Shown here piece after piece: positions 36,401 to 48,885 of a DNA stretch of 64,000 nt; positions within the stretch are counted from its first letter, which is position 1, and each line of letters begins with the position of its first letter. The notes under the pieces were generated by a model. It did no database searches. It was not told the DNA's origin and saw only the letters and a program-made list of their open reading frames with translations. Position numbers and translations under genes: made by a program. This stretch comes from Anadara kagoshimensis (taxonomy: Eukaryota; Mollusca; Bivalvia; Arcoida; Arcidae). The stretch is taken from positions 19,217,534 to 19,281,533 of the forward strand of contig CM037874.1 of NCBI GenBank assembly GCA_021292105.1, read 5' to 3'.

Positions 36401-39400
36401 ACGACTAAAGTGTCTGTAGAACGAGGTAAACATACAATACTTGAACTTGAGTTTACGGTACCTTTCGGCTGCATTCATGATAGACATCTTGATTATTTGG
36501 ATGACTGCATCATTGCGATAGAAATGGAATACAATAACGATATGCAAGAATGTCAACAACCTGTTGGAGTTTTAGGACTAAGTCACGCATGTAGTCGAAT
36601 TGTAAAAGGTTATACGAGATTACAATACCAAAACGGTGAGACGTGGAAACCTAGGATCTACTGGAATGTATCTAACACAGACGATAAACTGTTCCCTTAC
36701 AAAGAATACTATCCAAATAGATATAAACTCCGCTTGAAAACTTTAACTGCAGAAAGCATTTATCACTTTTGGAATAATTATGATATAGCTGATATTGACG
36801 TAAGTATATAAATCATTCCCATTATTTTCTAAGACATGGTCGCTGGAGATAGGTAAATCGGAGATCATTAAACTTCCAAGTCGTCCGGCCTAAATTACAG
36901 AAATTACAACCAGTTCTAGAAGTTTTTCCTTTACATGTATTTTTAGAATTGATTTGAACATAGAAAGGTATCTTTGTTGGCTTGATTATACTTTATTAGC
37001 ACAACTGTTTTTATGACAAAAAATTTAAGTGAGACATCACTTAGCTATTGGAGTCTGATGAAAATTTATATACGTGGAAGTATATAAACAAATGATACTC
37101 TACAATTAATATGTTTGAGAGAAAAAAAAATGTTTCTTAATTTATTTAGCAAGGACCCTTATTACATTTAAGTCAAAGAAAAAGAAAATCTCGTAAATGT
37201 ACTGTTTTGGTGGCCCATCGGTTATTTAAATTCAAATATTTTGTGTTATCAAATTGTTTAGAAAACTTAATTTTTAAGGGTATTTAGTGTCTTAACTGCA
37301 TAAATATCTATATTTTTTGCATAAAGAACGATGTTCTGGTTTTTCATCAAAATAAAACATGCTTATGAATGTAATATTATTGGTTGAAATTTGTGTTATG
37401 ATCAGAATATTTTTGTACTTTCATTTTGAGTTTTTCTGCTATGTCTAGGTACTGTGTCTGTCTTTTCCATTCAGCAAGCTGTATGATCTTTCAAGACTGT
37501 ATAGCAAAATTTTTGGAACTTTGGTTTTCCCAAATTTCGGTTAAAGCACTACTAATGATGGATTTTATTCCTAAACGAACGTCTATTATTGCAAGATAAA
37601 ACTAATTTAGTAATATTAATATTAAGCTAGCTACAACACCACATATCTAATCAAAATGGAGAACGAAACGAATGTGCGACTATAAGACGTCATATATATC
37701 CAGAATTAATTGATACACAGACTTCATTTTGATGAAAAAGATCGTGTTGACGAAACTGTTTGAGGAACTTGTAAGAATAGATTGCAAAATCACAGAATCA
37801 ACAGTTAATTTGCCAGCAACTTGTTTCGTGTATTCAAATTCTTAACTGGGAACCTGTTCTACCATGGCGCATTAATTTATAAACAAATAGATCATAAATC
37901 AAGAGAAGCAACTATATTGTTGTATGTAAAGGTGATGATTAAAATAGAAACAATCATCAGATTATTTATATAACTTTAAATTACACCTGTGTTGTGCGTT
38001 AGGATTGCAATACAAATCCAAATATGATGAAGAAGAAAATGAGTCACGTTTATTATTTTAAACTACTTAGCTAAATCATTGCAAAAACATTCAGGCTTGT
38101 TATAAAAAAACTTTTCACCTATAACTGATCAAACCATATAATGTATGGCCGTATTGTTTGTGGGAAGTTTCATTGATTATTGTATTTTTTAGAAATAGAC
38201 ATTGTAAGATGACCTTATTACACATAGCCTTTGTATATTGAAGGTTGAGATAATAGATAAAAGTAGTGCATGGACTAATCCAAGATGTTATGCGCACGCC
38301 AGTGGTACACACATGAAAACTTTTGACGGCAGGTTATATAAGTACTGTAAATTGGGAAATTTTCGCTATTTTTTTTTTTTTTGTGTAAATTAGCGAGTGA
38401 AACAAGTCGCGAAAATAAAAGTTTCGCGAAAAATAAGCAGTAATTTAAATTATAACTACGCGAAAATTAAAAGACGCGAATAAATATTAAAGTACGTACA
38501 CGCGAAAATTTGATGACGCGAAACTTTCTCAATCTACAGTATCATTTTAATTTAAAAATCCCTTTGCAAAACACAGTATTTAAGCTAAGGAATTCCTGTT
38601 ATAAAATCCGTGCCATGTTCTGTTTTTGTCTTTATGTAGTTTAGTTATCAATTAACTGTAACAAACATGATTCTGCTTCGCTAAGACAAACGCTGGTTCA
38701 ACATATTCTGTTAGTTTTAATATCAATACGTTTCACACAAGACATTTTTTAAACTGAAATGAAATCAAGTACAATATAAATCCAATGTGTTATAGTGATC
38801 TAGGATTTCGAGTTAACTTTTTTGATTTGTTTGTATACTAGTTTTATACAATGTATTACATTTGTAACTAAAAAACGATAATATTTTTACATGTATTATT
38901 CAAAACAAACATATCAATACATACAAAAAACCACAATCTCTTAAAACGAAATAAAGTCCTTGAAGTTGACAAATAAGGTTAAACACGTTAAATTCATCAC
39001 TAATATCATTTTATAACAATTTGCAAGCATTATAATGTACACACAGTTTTAATCTCCATAATATTATAAATACAGTAATGCACTATCAGACTATAATGCT
39101 GTAGACATGTTCAGGTATATCATGCAACTACTGTCATATGAATAGATATTTTGTTTTTCAGTATCCATGAAGTGGAACAGTCTGGAGTTTTTACTATGTA
39201 CAAGAATAAAATTATCCCTGTTGAGGTACATGACAGCTTTACCTTTGTTTGTCTTTCTAATCAATTTAATATAAAAAAAAACTTAAAAACAAAAACTTAC
39301 CCACATCACAATTACAATCCAAAAGCAAAGAAAAATTTGAAACTTACAAATAAGGTTTAACATGTGCTCTTCCATAAGGAATGTGAGGCCAGGTGCTCCA

Positions 39401-42400
39401 GAAGTGTAAACATCTCCTATAGCAAGCTACACAGGCCACGCGTGGAATAATCATTGAGAGTGAAATGAACATGGGAATGTCGGACTTCAAATAATTTCAG
39501 GACAGTTCTCTAGAAATGTAGCTTTAATACAAATATTTTCTAAACGTCTTTAGAAGTTTTCAAATCGACAATAAAATCAAAGAGGGCAATGGTTTTCTTT
39601 TATAATGTTACTTTTTATTATAAATGTTGTAATGTTGTCTAAGTGCACGAATACGAACCACATTATGTCGCATAGCATAGATTTTTCTTCTTTTAGGGCA
39701 TATCCTAACGTGAGAAAATCGTGTGTATGGTCGCTAATAGCTAGTGATATTTAATTTTATTGTACATCATTTTATATACAGATTCAGATTCAGCTAAAGC
39801 CATGTGCATATGGTATTGGACATTGCATCTGTGGAGTATATGTACGATCGGGGCGTGATCTTTTTGTAATATCAACTTGTGATCAAAACTTCGTCTTCGA
39901 CTTTGTTTCATGTGATGATGGATCCTTAACTGTTTTCTACAGAACAACTTTAAAGCGATATGAGGTAATTCTATTGACATAAATGCTATAACATTCTGTT
40001 AAACAATTTAGAGAAGGAAATAGGTAAGGATTATCCTAGATAAAATTCTGCCTTTTGCAAATCCCTGCAAAGTGATTGGTAAAAAGATAACAAAAACAAA
40101 GAGCAAACAAAAAATGAGAGTATACCAACACAAATATTAGTTGTCATCAAACCAAGAGGAGCATAAACCTAATAATTATCTTTGTTATGTATTTTTCGAA
40201 TGTGTCAAAGTTGTTTTTACAAAAATTGGCATCTTAAATTTTTATTTCAACAAGGGGGAAATTTTTGGGTGACAATAATTTTTAAATAGATCTTTATACT
40301 CCTAATTGCATTTGTCATTAGTGAATTAAATATTGAATTATGTTACTTGCGCCTTCTAAAAAGTAAGTTACATACCATTTAGTCAGCATTACAACAAAAT
40401 TGTTTTGCTGCAAAAGTGCAAACTAGTCATTAACTGGTTTTGTACCAATGGTTACATTTGTTACATTTATGTTTCATTTCAAATTATATCTTTATAGAAA
40501 TGTTGAGTATGATAATATATGTCTTCTAAAATGGCTAAGCCAACTGAGCGTAAATTTGGTGAAGCGTCCGTCCATGCGTGGGTAAACTTTGATCTTCTCT
40601 AAAACACTAGGCCAGTTTAAACCGGATCTTGTGTTGAAGGTTCCTAGGTAGAAAAGATCAAAGGTTGTACAAGGCATTCTTGTATGAAATCCAAGAGGGC
40701 AGCCGTTACTATAAAAATGGCAATACATATGTAACTTGTTTTACGAGAAAGGCAAAACATTAGCAAATGAAAATGAGGTGAAATTTTCATCCAATTCTTT
40801 TTTCTTTTTTTTTTTTTTTTTTTTTTTGAAAATCTCAAAAATCACTACGCCAATTGAACCCGAATTTAGTTGAAAAGATTGAGCAAATTATGCAAATGAT
40901 GTCAGATATTTAGCCAGTTCATTGCAAACATTCTTAGATATGGTCTGTTAAATTATTTGGTTACTTTTTAATTATAATAATAGGAAATTAAACATTTCAA
41001 CTCATAACAATGATGCTGATCCATGTCCAAAGTTAAGCACCTCCTGTTAAGTAAGCTAGGCCGACAACGTGTGATAACACAATTGGCAATGACAGGAAAA
41101 ATATATCAGAAATGTCAGTGGCTATATAGACATTATATATGTCAGCAATATTCTTATAGCGTTCTTAAGATTCCCCGAATGTCTTGATATGCCTAGACTT
41201 GAAGTATTCATGTTCGAATCATAACATGTACACAAAGCAAGAACTTTGAAACTAAAACGTTAGATTAAACACCGGAATGTTCGCCAGGCATTGGGTGCTC
41301 TGCATGGGTAAACAAATTCTGTTTAGCTACTTACTCCCGCTACGTGTGTAATCGAAATTAAGTGAAAGGAAATGTAACTATGAGCTATTAAATATGTCCA
41401 TTATTTTTTGTACGTAGCTGCTTCCGTCGCATAATATTTCAATAGTAGTGGGAACAAACTTAACCATAACTAGGCGCCAAATGCATCCTAAATAGGAGAA
41501 AAGTAGATATTGTCGAATAGATAAGAAAACAATATAAAAAGAGAAAGAGAAACATACACTCAGTCGAATTTCATATTTCAAGATTCCCAAGCATAGCGGA
41601 CATTCATTCAGTCTCATTATTTAGGATTATCAAGAAATAAAACTTTTTTATTATATCTGATAGATTTGGATAATTTTGAGAAGTCTATTCTCGAGATTCT
41701 ACAACGTGCTGCAATAATTCTGCAAGCCATACTGTATAATTTGTCAGCAAATTCACTGCTTCGTCATTTCACTGATTTGTTATTATGTGTCAATTTTTTT
41801 ACCAAGCACTCAATGTTACAAAATGTGAGAAATGCATAGAAAAACCTTACAAAACAAGTGCCAAAGTACTATTTCAATCCAAATTGTGTGATCCTGTTAT
41901 TTATCTGTATTGATTTAATTGATGTACTATGTGGTTCATGTTTTGCTAATTGCTAAAAACTCTTTGAGCTTCTAGTAATTTTAGTAAGCAGTGTTTTATT
42001 TCTCTCTAAGAAAAGTACCGAAAACAAGGAAAGCAATTCTGTTCAACACTAGTCAACAACACACAACCGATCAACCAATATTTTCGTACAAAAATAATAA
42101 TATTACCCGTCTAATCTCCAATCGACATGTCACTACTGATACATTTTAAGACTATTTTGACAGTTATGTGCTAATTCATTCTTTTTTAATGTTTTAAGTC
42201 CAGAAAATATTTCAAGTTTATCGTTTAGTTTTGTAAATACTCTTGAAATCATGCGACCATAAATTGATTTCAGGGGCCTCATACACACAATAATTTGATA
42301 CTTTTTATGGTGTCAAGGGTCTTTCGTTGAATATTTGCATGTATCCTTGATAATAACTTCAAAAAATTTAATTGCTTTTGTGCAAAAATAAACAAAGATT

Positions 42401-45400
42401 GTGCAAGGATGATCTACCCCGACCCCGCCGCTCAATACATGATATTTACAGTTGACCAATGATAGCGACAAAGTTACGATCCTTTGGATATGAGAATATC
42501 ACAATAACCTTGTAAAATATCACAATAGATCTATTTTATTCATGCATGGCCACTATATTGCAGAAAACAAGTTCAAGAAAGGTATTTTGGTAATATATCT
42601 TTTTTCTTATTGAAGTCATAAATTAATGTCACATATCAGTATTTTTCAAATTTTTTGCCGCACCAAACTATATATATTTTAAAATTTTGAAAACAAAAGG
42701 AAAAAAGTTGTTTAAGAAACTATCATTAAAATTTTGCTATTGTTTACAATGCTTTGTGCTGGGAAGGTAGACAAGGTTTCAAACAACAACAGGACAGGTT
42801 ATAGGTAACTACCATTTTGTCATTTCATATGCAAATTAGCTTTCTTTCTTAGGTACAAAAATGTATAAAGGTCATAGATAGGTGTTTATACACTGTTAAA
42901 CACTGTGCTATTTATAGTAAAAATGCGTGCTAAAGTAGATTTATAGTGCATTGTATAAATAAAGGAATTAGTATATGGATTCACATGGAACAATTATTGT
43001 TTCCAAATATGTTTGAAATATAGGTCTACATGTTGTCATGTATATATAAAGGTCATGAACCCAATTTTAATCTGCGTTATGGGTCAGGTAATATTCAACT
43101 GTGTAAACTTCCACCCTCTACACAAATCTCCAAAGATGCATTTTAAATTAGTAATGATTATTTAAACAACTTTTTTGATTTTCTACCAAAAGTTCTGAAA
43201 TTACATGTCTTGATGTGGCAAAAAATTTCATTAAAAATGGTGTATTAGGTTTTAATATTCACTTTGAAATAAAAAAGATATTTTACCAAAATTCCTGTTT
43301 TGAACTAGTTTTCTACACTATAATATAATTAAAACAGCGACCTTCCAGGAAGATTACCGTGAGTCAAATAATAGGTTTACAATTGAAACAACCAGTTTAG
43401 ACAAACGTTCTGGAAATTGCAATTGTAAAATCAACTGTAAGTTTAAAAGTAAGGATCAGGAGATCAGGAGAGATAATCCATTTAATATATCGAACACAAA
43501 AACACGATGATACCCGCTTTTTTCTTTATTTTGTAGCATACAACTTAAAATTCCTATTATTACATAGTTTTTATCAAAACGTATGTCACAGATTTTAAAA
43601 AATTAGGATTTTTATGTGTAAAGACCAATGAAAATGGGGATACTTTTAGCACAGACCTTATTATATAAATTAAGAAAACTGGCGTTGTTTATAATATGAA
43701 CGCGCATAATCTAAAGCGGCGTGCCTTTGCGGATTATAACCAACACAATAAAAAACAAATCACTTTATCTATTTATTACCGAATCAATTACAAGCACCAA
43801 TTGCGCATTTTAATGTTTAAAATTGGAGAGTGTTCAAAACACTCTACAGGAAAAAAAAACAAAACCCAAACTTACCATTTTTGTTTTTGTTTTTTTTTTT
43901 TCAAAAAAGCACATAACCAAGGATCGTGTGACATTTTTCAGAAAAATCTATTTCGGGACAAATTGTTGCCTCAGGTACCGAAAATTGCCTTAATCTTAGT
44001 TTCTTCAAAACAATATGCATCATTGATACTAAGTCTTTCTTTTATTTTGTCTAACTAGATATATCTCCCAACAGGATCAGTAGTATACGTCTTCATGGTG
44101 TATAAGTGGAAGCTAAATGTTGATATTGACACGACCTCACTTGATGTAGGAAATGTTGAAGGTTTATGTGGGAACTTGGACGGTATTAGACGAAATGATT
44201 TTATAGTCAATGGTATCGATATGAGTCAGATAACACTATGTGGAAATGGAAATCCAGTTTTCCAGTGTAGAAACAGGTTCATTTTACACTACAAGTACGT
44301 TATTTTTAATTTTTAAAGCTTACAAGAATAGTGATTAAATAATGTAGTAAATACATGCAAGCAGGTAAAATCAAAACCAGATAGTTTACATTCTGTTATG
44401 TTTAATTTGATTTTAGATGTTGAATTTCCATGTATATGCAATTTGACTTTCTATTTATTTATTTATTAATGCATTATGGCGTATTATGTTTTAGATTGAT
44501 TTTTTCACGTGCCATTAATTACAGTTACGTCCCTTTCATAACTGGTGTCCTGTGCTTGTTTATTATTGTTTACTTTTATTTAGTACACTAAAACATCATT
44601 GATATTTGCGTTGCTGAATTAAACAAAAATGGTTTTCAAATTGTCTTATACACCGACAACCAATATGGGTCTTAATTTCCTACTTACTAAAAGAAGAGCT
44701 GATGTGCTAGGTGTCGATAATTTGTCGAACAAGTTTTTTATCATGATTTAAAGTTATGTTAATGATGAAACACAATTTAAACAGTAATATAAAATGAGTA
44801 GAACATTTAACAGTGAAGTATGACAATGAACTTAAGGAGGCCACAGAGAGAGCCATGAAAAATAATTCAACATTTTTTTTTCAAAAAATGATTCCTAAAA
44901 TGCCGAACTATCCGCCTATATGAGTATATACGCAAGAAACTGGGTTGCACCCTTTTCAGGTCTCTATACCCGTCACTACTTCGAGGCCAAGTACAAATAA
45001 ATCTCTGTGTAAATATATACGTTGCTTATGAATAACAGTTTTCTTTTTTTATATTGACGTGTGTGGAAGCTGACTTTACTGGGTAGTTAGTTGTCTATAT
45101 AATTTAAATGTTTGCTATTCTACACCAAAGTGTAGCGCTACTGTCATTGCCATTACTTTGTTGGCACAAACACAAAAAACTCAGGTGTCACAATGACTTG
45201 TTTTGTTTGCGTCATAATGCGTATAAGTTTTGTCTATTTACGGCATGTCAGTGTAATTTCATAGCAGATTACTTTGATTTAGGCCATCATTCTTGTATTA
45301 AGATGGAATCGGTGATTGAAGGCATTCAAGAAACTCAAGTTGTTAGAGCCACCCGTGCTTCAGAGACCATGCTTGGCACCTGTGGAGCATTTTTCAGACA

Positions 45401-47660
45401 AAATAGTGTTGCTAAGAGTTCATTATAAAGCCAGTTTGAAGCTTTGTCAAGAGCAGTCCTAATGCAAAGCTTTTATACTTAGTGCTGTGGACTTTATTGA
45501 TATAACCTTTGTTACAAGATGCTAGTAGCTATCTCCAGTCAATGTATAATAGTCATCATCAGAAAGGTCATTTGTATAATTGTATAATCGAAATCAATTT
45601 CTCTACTTTAACTATGAAATATTCTTATTCGACAAACCACAGGTTCATGATATTCAGTCGTGTCCAGCTAGTGACATTCATCACATATGGAATCTACCCC
45701 GAATTTTTGTCTATGGCCTTTCTTCGTGCGACGAATGCACTTTTTGGCATCTTATTTACTAGTACGTGTTCAACATACACGAAACACACGGACAAGTGGC
45801 CTTTAACTGGATTGTAGTGTCGTTATATATATTGTATGTATAAAACAAATATATGTAATGATATAAGAGATTATATAAAAAATAAATCCAAATATTTTCT
45901 GGTTTACATAATTGTACTTTCGGCTATTATTTATATAAGGTTAATTACTCAGGTCATCCTCAGGTCAATGGTCAGGCGAGCCTTTACCTCTAGGCAATTA
46001 TTCAATAACGTACAGCCTGGACATTACATGATGTATGCACCTTTGTCCAATTGACCTTACAAATCATGATGTTTGGTAAAAGATTAGGTCATGCTCTTCC
46101 CTTCTGTTATCTAACAGAAGAGTATATAAGTTGTCGCAGGCTAAACACACACACACACACACGCATCACACCTGGACATCTACACACAGACACCGCACAA
46201 GACACCATGGACTACAGAGGACATCAGTTTACAACAAGAATAAATTTAAAGTACTATAAAGCACAGATCTTCTTGTTATTACTACATAGCCGTTCAGGGC
46301 GATATCACATATACGTGCATGTCTCTCTTTCTGTTATGTTATTGTGGCATGAAAAATAGTATTGCATTTTAATTCTAACACAAAGTTAGATAAAAATAAA
46401 ATAAAGCCGTAAAATATAAACTTGTAACTTTGGGATTTGAATCAACAACATAAGACTTACTGGTACCAACGTATACCCACTACACAACGCAGGTAATGGT
46501 TGACAATAAGGTTTATTAATATCAAGTACGAGTATAGTACGGTAAATTAAGAGGTTATATTGGGGTAACTCTCAAAACATTGATTTTTATAAAATTCAGT
46601 ATCAGCGCATATCTCTCCATTAACTATACGTTGCATATTTAACAGTAAAATAATATAGATTTTTATATTCAAAATATATTTTATGGAGAGGCATGCGCTC
46701 TATATGTATTTATTAAAAAACGTGTTGATTTCCACTGACTTGTTCCATGTTTGCATAGAGTTCTACAAAGACAAACCAGTTAAACATATAATGCAATGCT
46801 TAATTGAGCTTTTTGCCAAAAAAACTTTTACATAATGATATTAGGTTTAGGTTTTTTCACTATCAATATGTATTCAACATACTTTTAAATTTTGAATCCT
46901 ATAGGCGGATAGGTCGGCGTTTTGGGTATCACCCTTTCTTAATATAGTAAGATAATAATAACCTGTATCATATATAAAAAAATCAAGTCCACTTTTAGAG
47001 TTACTCCCCTTTAAAGTTATCTCACGAAGATACGTGCAAAAGGAGGGAGTTACTATATGCCTAAATTTGCATTCGTTTTTGCAGGGGGGGGGGTTGAAAA
47101 GAACCTACTTAAACCAAAAGCAGTTTGAAGATGGATTTGAACCCATTTTCTTTATCGATTTTGTATCATAATTTCCTTAATTTGTTTTATATATTATTTT
47201 ACAGATACCAAAAACTGTCGTGATGTCTTCTATCAAAATCCTTATTCCAAATCTAATGAAAATTAAAATAAATTATCTTATAGAAATACACTTTTCTAGT
47301 TTTTACAGTTATAAGAGTATATGTAGTTCAAAAAGTGTTTCCAAATCTCTTTGAATCTAGTTTTGTTTTTACATTTCACAAAATTTTGTTTTGTAATAAT
47401 AAAATGTATTACTCTCACATGGTTTATTTAATTATCAAACAGGGTTCCAGAAAACCAAACTTTATTTCCAATCACGAGTATGAACAACCAATATGTAACG
47501 AATCTACCAGGCTTGAACAAAGAATTATATTGTGTATGTCCATATGACGATGGCTTGTATCATAATAGTTCGTTTGCTGGGAGTGAATGTTCTTATAGAC
47601 GACACCAATCGTGTAATTATAACAAAAACCAACTTAGATGGAATAGACACCGATTAAGCT
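33449..47660 (+). CDS. VWDE-like secreted protein with split von Willebrand D domain, partial (eight exons)
   Basis: The exons are 33449-33515, 34369-34640, 35385-35471, 36395-36799, 39162-39225, 39782-39964, 44059-44294 and 47443-47660. All have GT/AG borders. Exon 1 is a signal peptide (MKKHKLF then a Leu/Phe/Ile core). Exons 2-4 match the N-terminal region of von Willebrand factor D and EGF domain proteins (SVERGKHTILELEFTVPFGC; QPVGVLGLSHACSRIVKGY; YKLRLKTLTAESIYHFWNNY). Exons 5-7 code the vWD domain: SGVFTMYKNKIIPVE; PCAYGIGHCICGVYVRSGRD; IYLPTGSVVYVFMVYKWKLN and NVEGLCGNLDG. Exon 8 codes a Cys-containing region after vWD. Exon 4 ends in phase 0 but exon 5 starts in phase 2, and the expected NDPHM-TFDG segment is missing between them. 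All other joins agree. No EGF exons or stop were found after 47660. The protein is likely extracellular. The gene is either partial or broken. Confidence 0.8.
33650..33925 (+). mobile_element. RT-element 3' fragment
   Basis: TTGCAAACCTAAGATTATCA, CATTGGATATATTTGAATCC, GTGAAGCTAGCTATATAGGA and CGTGCTTACCCTTCAAGAAC appear in the element's order. It sits in intron 1 of the VWDE-like gene and is old, with many differences. Confidence 0.65.
33966..34267. repeat. three-copy tandem repeat, about 107 bp per unit
   Basis: Each unit has AAAAAACATTTATTATTATT, then TTTACAAAA, ATTCTACATTCATAATGATA and TTGATAACATTCCGTTGTAT. Units begin near 33966, 34074 and 34178 and differ by small length changes in the A runs. 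Lies in intron 1 of the VWDE-like gene. Confidence 0.8.
34706..35038 (+). repeat. tRNA-derived SINE, full-length but diverged
   Basis: The head TAGCTTAGATGGTGGAGTAC (box A) and GTTTTAACCCCTACCGGGGT (degraded box B) is followed by GGTTGGACCAAACA. Next come GCTTCTAGAAATGAAAGTCA, GCTCTGTTTCACGGCAGGCG and AAATATTCTTGACTGGTACG. Order and spacing match the copy at 19340-19680. It lies in intron 2 of the VWDE-like gene. Confidence 0.7.
36302..36349 (+). ncRNA. complete type I hammerhead ribozyme motif, intronic
   Basis: All conserved parts are in order. CTGATGA is at 36310-36316. Stem II is 36317-36321 paired to 36325-36329 (GGAAT/ATTCC) with a 3-base loop. GAAA is at 36330-36333. A very short self-complementary stem III spans 36333-36340 (ACGG/CCGT). 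The cleavage-site triplet GTC ends at 36341. Stem I pairs 36303-36309 with 36342-36348, with one mismatch. Predicted cleavage is 3' of C36341. Hammerheads with such short stem III are known from newt satellite DNA and from repeats in molluscs and other animals, where they work best as dimers. This one is in the sense strand of VWDE-like intron 3, about 45 bases before exon 4 (36395). The surrounding 150 bp or so belong to a repeat shared with copies at 27.9, 37.5 and 21.1 kb. Confidence 0.88.
37480..37612 (+). ncRNA. decayed hammerhead ribozyme repeat (copy B)
   Basis: The motif part is 37541-37590: AAAGCACTACTAATGATGGA, an ATTTTATT stem II, then CTAAACGAACGTCTATT. It lines up with the intact motif base for base, but the core is CTAATGAT and stem III is broken, so it is likely inactive. 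The upstream part (GGTTTTCCCAAATTTCGGTT) matches the upstream flank of the intact copy. It lies in the sense strand of VWDE-like intron 4. Confidence 0.65.
37640..38090 (-). mobile_element. old RT-element copy
   Basis: On the minus strand several blocks keep the order of the 53-kb copy: a TCATATTTGGATTTGTATTG block near 38020, a TTATGATCTATTTGTTTAT block, CACAGTATTG-like and TATATATGACGTCTTATAG pieces. Coding frames are lost. Borders are approximate. Confidence 0.45.
38343..38541. mobile_element. short inverted-repeat element (MITE), GCGAAA-rich
   Basis: The ends TACTGTAAATTGGGAAATTT and AAACTTTCTCAATCTACAGT-A are inverted copies of about 24 bp with two or three mismatches. The inside is full of TCGCGAAAA-like words in both orientations. 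About 199 bp, non-coding, in VWDE-like intron 4, which also has a T run of about 14. Confidence 0.8.
38900..39500 (-). mobile_element. two RT-element 3' fragments flanking VWDE-like exon 5
   Basis: The blocks 38900-39000 (GACAAATAAGGTTAAACACG) and 39285-39500 (AACTTACAAATAAGGTTTAA, GGAATGTGAGGCCAGGTGCT, CAAGCTACACAGGCCACGCG, AACATGGGAATGTCGGAC) are both minus-strand 3' ends of the RT element. They sit on either side of the 64-nt exon at 39162-39225 and do not touch it. Confidence 0.65.
40806..40827. repeat. poly-T run
   Basis: About 21 T following TCTTTTTTCTT. It may be the reversed tail of a retroposed sequence, but nothing recognisable lies next to it. Confidence 0.8.
41020..41400 (-). mobile_element. 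old RT-element 3' fragments
   Basis: A short piece at 41030-41080 (AAGCACCTCCTGTTAAGTAA) and a longer one at 41225-41400 (AAACGTTAGATTAAACACC, GGGTGCTCTGCATGGGTAA, CGCTACGTGTGTAATCGAA, GAAATGTAACTATGAG) keep the order of the element's 3' end. Both lie in VWDE-like intron 6. Confidence 0.6.
41401..44058. other. rest of VWDE-like intron 6
   Basis: AT-rich sequence with no bounded element recognised. An A-run and a poly-T-rich patch lie at about 43850-43905. Open frames here (for example 43696-44058) have no domain, and their composition follows the intron. Confidence 0.4.
44295..47442. other. VWDE-like intron 7
   Basis: No domain-bearing frame was found. A frame at 45108-45428 (+, 106 residues) ends with a polar stretch (MESVIEGIQETQVVRATRAS) of unknown origin. 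At 46090-46230 there is a promoter-like arrangement, GAAGAGTATATAAGTTGTCG, followed by a CA run and CACACCTGGACATC. It could be the upstream part of an old mobile element, but no ends or duplications were found. Confidence 0.35.
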
Positions 47661-48234
47661 GTAAGCAGTTGTTTTTCAAAAGATACTAAAAATTGCATGG
47701 AACAAGTGAATACGCATAAAATATATCACGTGTTTCGGGCGTCAGAGAAATGGTTGGATATAATCAAATTAACTTTAAATTGTTTGAACAGTTACGGTTT
47801 TAAGTAGTTACGGAATGTGAAAAGTGTCGATTCGAATGCACTGACAAATAAAGTATACAAGAATTATTACCAACTAAAATTTGTTTTTTTTAGAAATAAT
47901 AAGACTGACAAAGCAAACAAAAAGGAAAAAGAGTGTGTTGCATTCAGTTTCCTACACAATAATAATAGTGGTATCGATTTAAATTTACTTATTTGTTTCT
48001 CTTATTTACACCAAGTGAATTGCTATGTTTCCACATAAAAATCATTTATTTCTAAATTTGCTTTTAAACATTTTTTTAATAAACTTTTTGTATATAATGA
48101 TTTTAAATATTACATTTGATTGTCAACATACTTCTTGTGTTTGGTAGCATAATTTTTCAACAAACAATTGGTATACCAATGGACACAAACTGTACATCAT
48201 TGCTTGCTGATGTGTTTCGTTATACCTATTAGGC
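47661..48234. other. AT-rich DNA after the last VWDE-like exon
   Basis: No further exon was recognised. If the gene goes on, exon 8 ends at GTAAGC (47661) in phase 1. If that donor is not used, a stop follows eight codons later at about 47689. Nothing else was seen. Confidence 0.4.
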
Positions 48235-48885
48235 AGAATGTACCAAACCCCACATCTACATATACGAAAGATAGTAATGACTTTCAATATATTAATAATC
48301 CTTTATTTGCAGATTATGTAGATGACATCTCTCTCAATCAGTTTAAACTAAACTCTACGACTAACTCTTTAACTTAAACCTCAATTATGACGCAAACGAA
48401 AAGCTTTAATTTGTCATATACGAAAAAACATGATGACTTTGTTTCTATTGTCAAATTCCCTTTTCTAATCAGCAATACACCCGCTTATCCTCCAAATTTT
48501 CTGTTTGTTTTACAATATATGCGCAAGCAAAGGGCTTGATCTCACTGCAGAAACTTCATACAATGACACAAGCTGCTTGCAAAAGCATTGCTGAAGCAAA
48601 TATTTTGCTTTAACTTATTTAGGCCCCAAAAGTAAATTATGACCATACTCTCAATAATAATGATACGAATGATGATTACTAGGGTAATCCTTTAATTCAA
48701 ATAGTTATTTCACACATGGCGAGTTAAGCTATCTTTAAAGTTTTTACCCTTTTTGAGCACCTGGTCATGCAAACCTTGTGGAAGTAAACATGTTTACCTA
48801 ATTTGTCAGTTTTTACTTTTGCTTTGGAATTTTTTAATCGTTTGGTCGTGAACTGGTATGTTTGTTTTTGTTATTATAATACTTT
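48235..48885 (+). mobile_element. RT-element copy, old, with the YVDD region
   Basis: AATATTAATAATCCTTTATT and GCAGATTATGTAGATGACAT code a decayed form of the motif region. The later blocks are ATTATGACGCAAACGAAAAG, CAAATTCCCTTTTCTAATCA and ACACAAGCTGCTTGCAAAAG. The 3' end follows: TTTTTACCCTTTTTGAGCAC, TTGTGGAAGTAAACATG and TAATTTGTCAGTTTTTAC. Frames are lost. An ISL2EU-like transposon begins just after it. Confidence 0.6.

Noticed and set aside
45815-46440. Possible solo LTR or promoter with GTATATAAG
   Set aside because: No matching end repeats, target duplication or coding remnant could be seen. A TATA-like word is expected by chance in AT-rich DNA.
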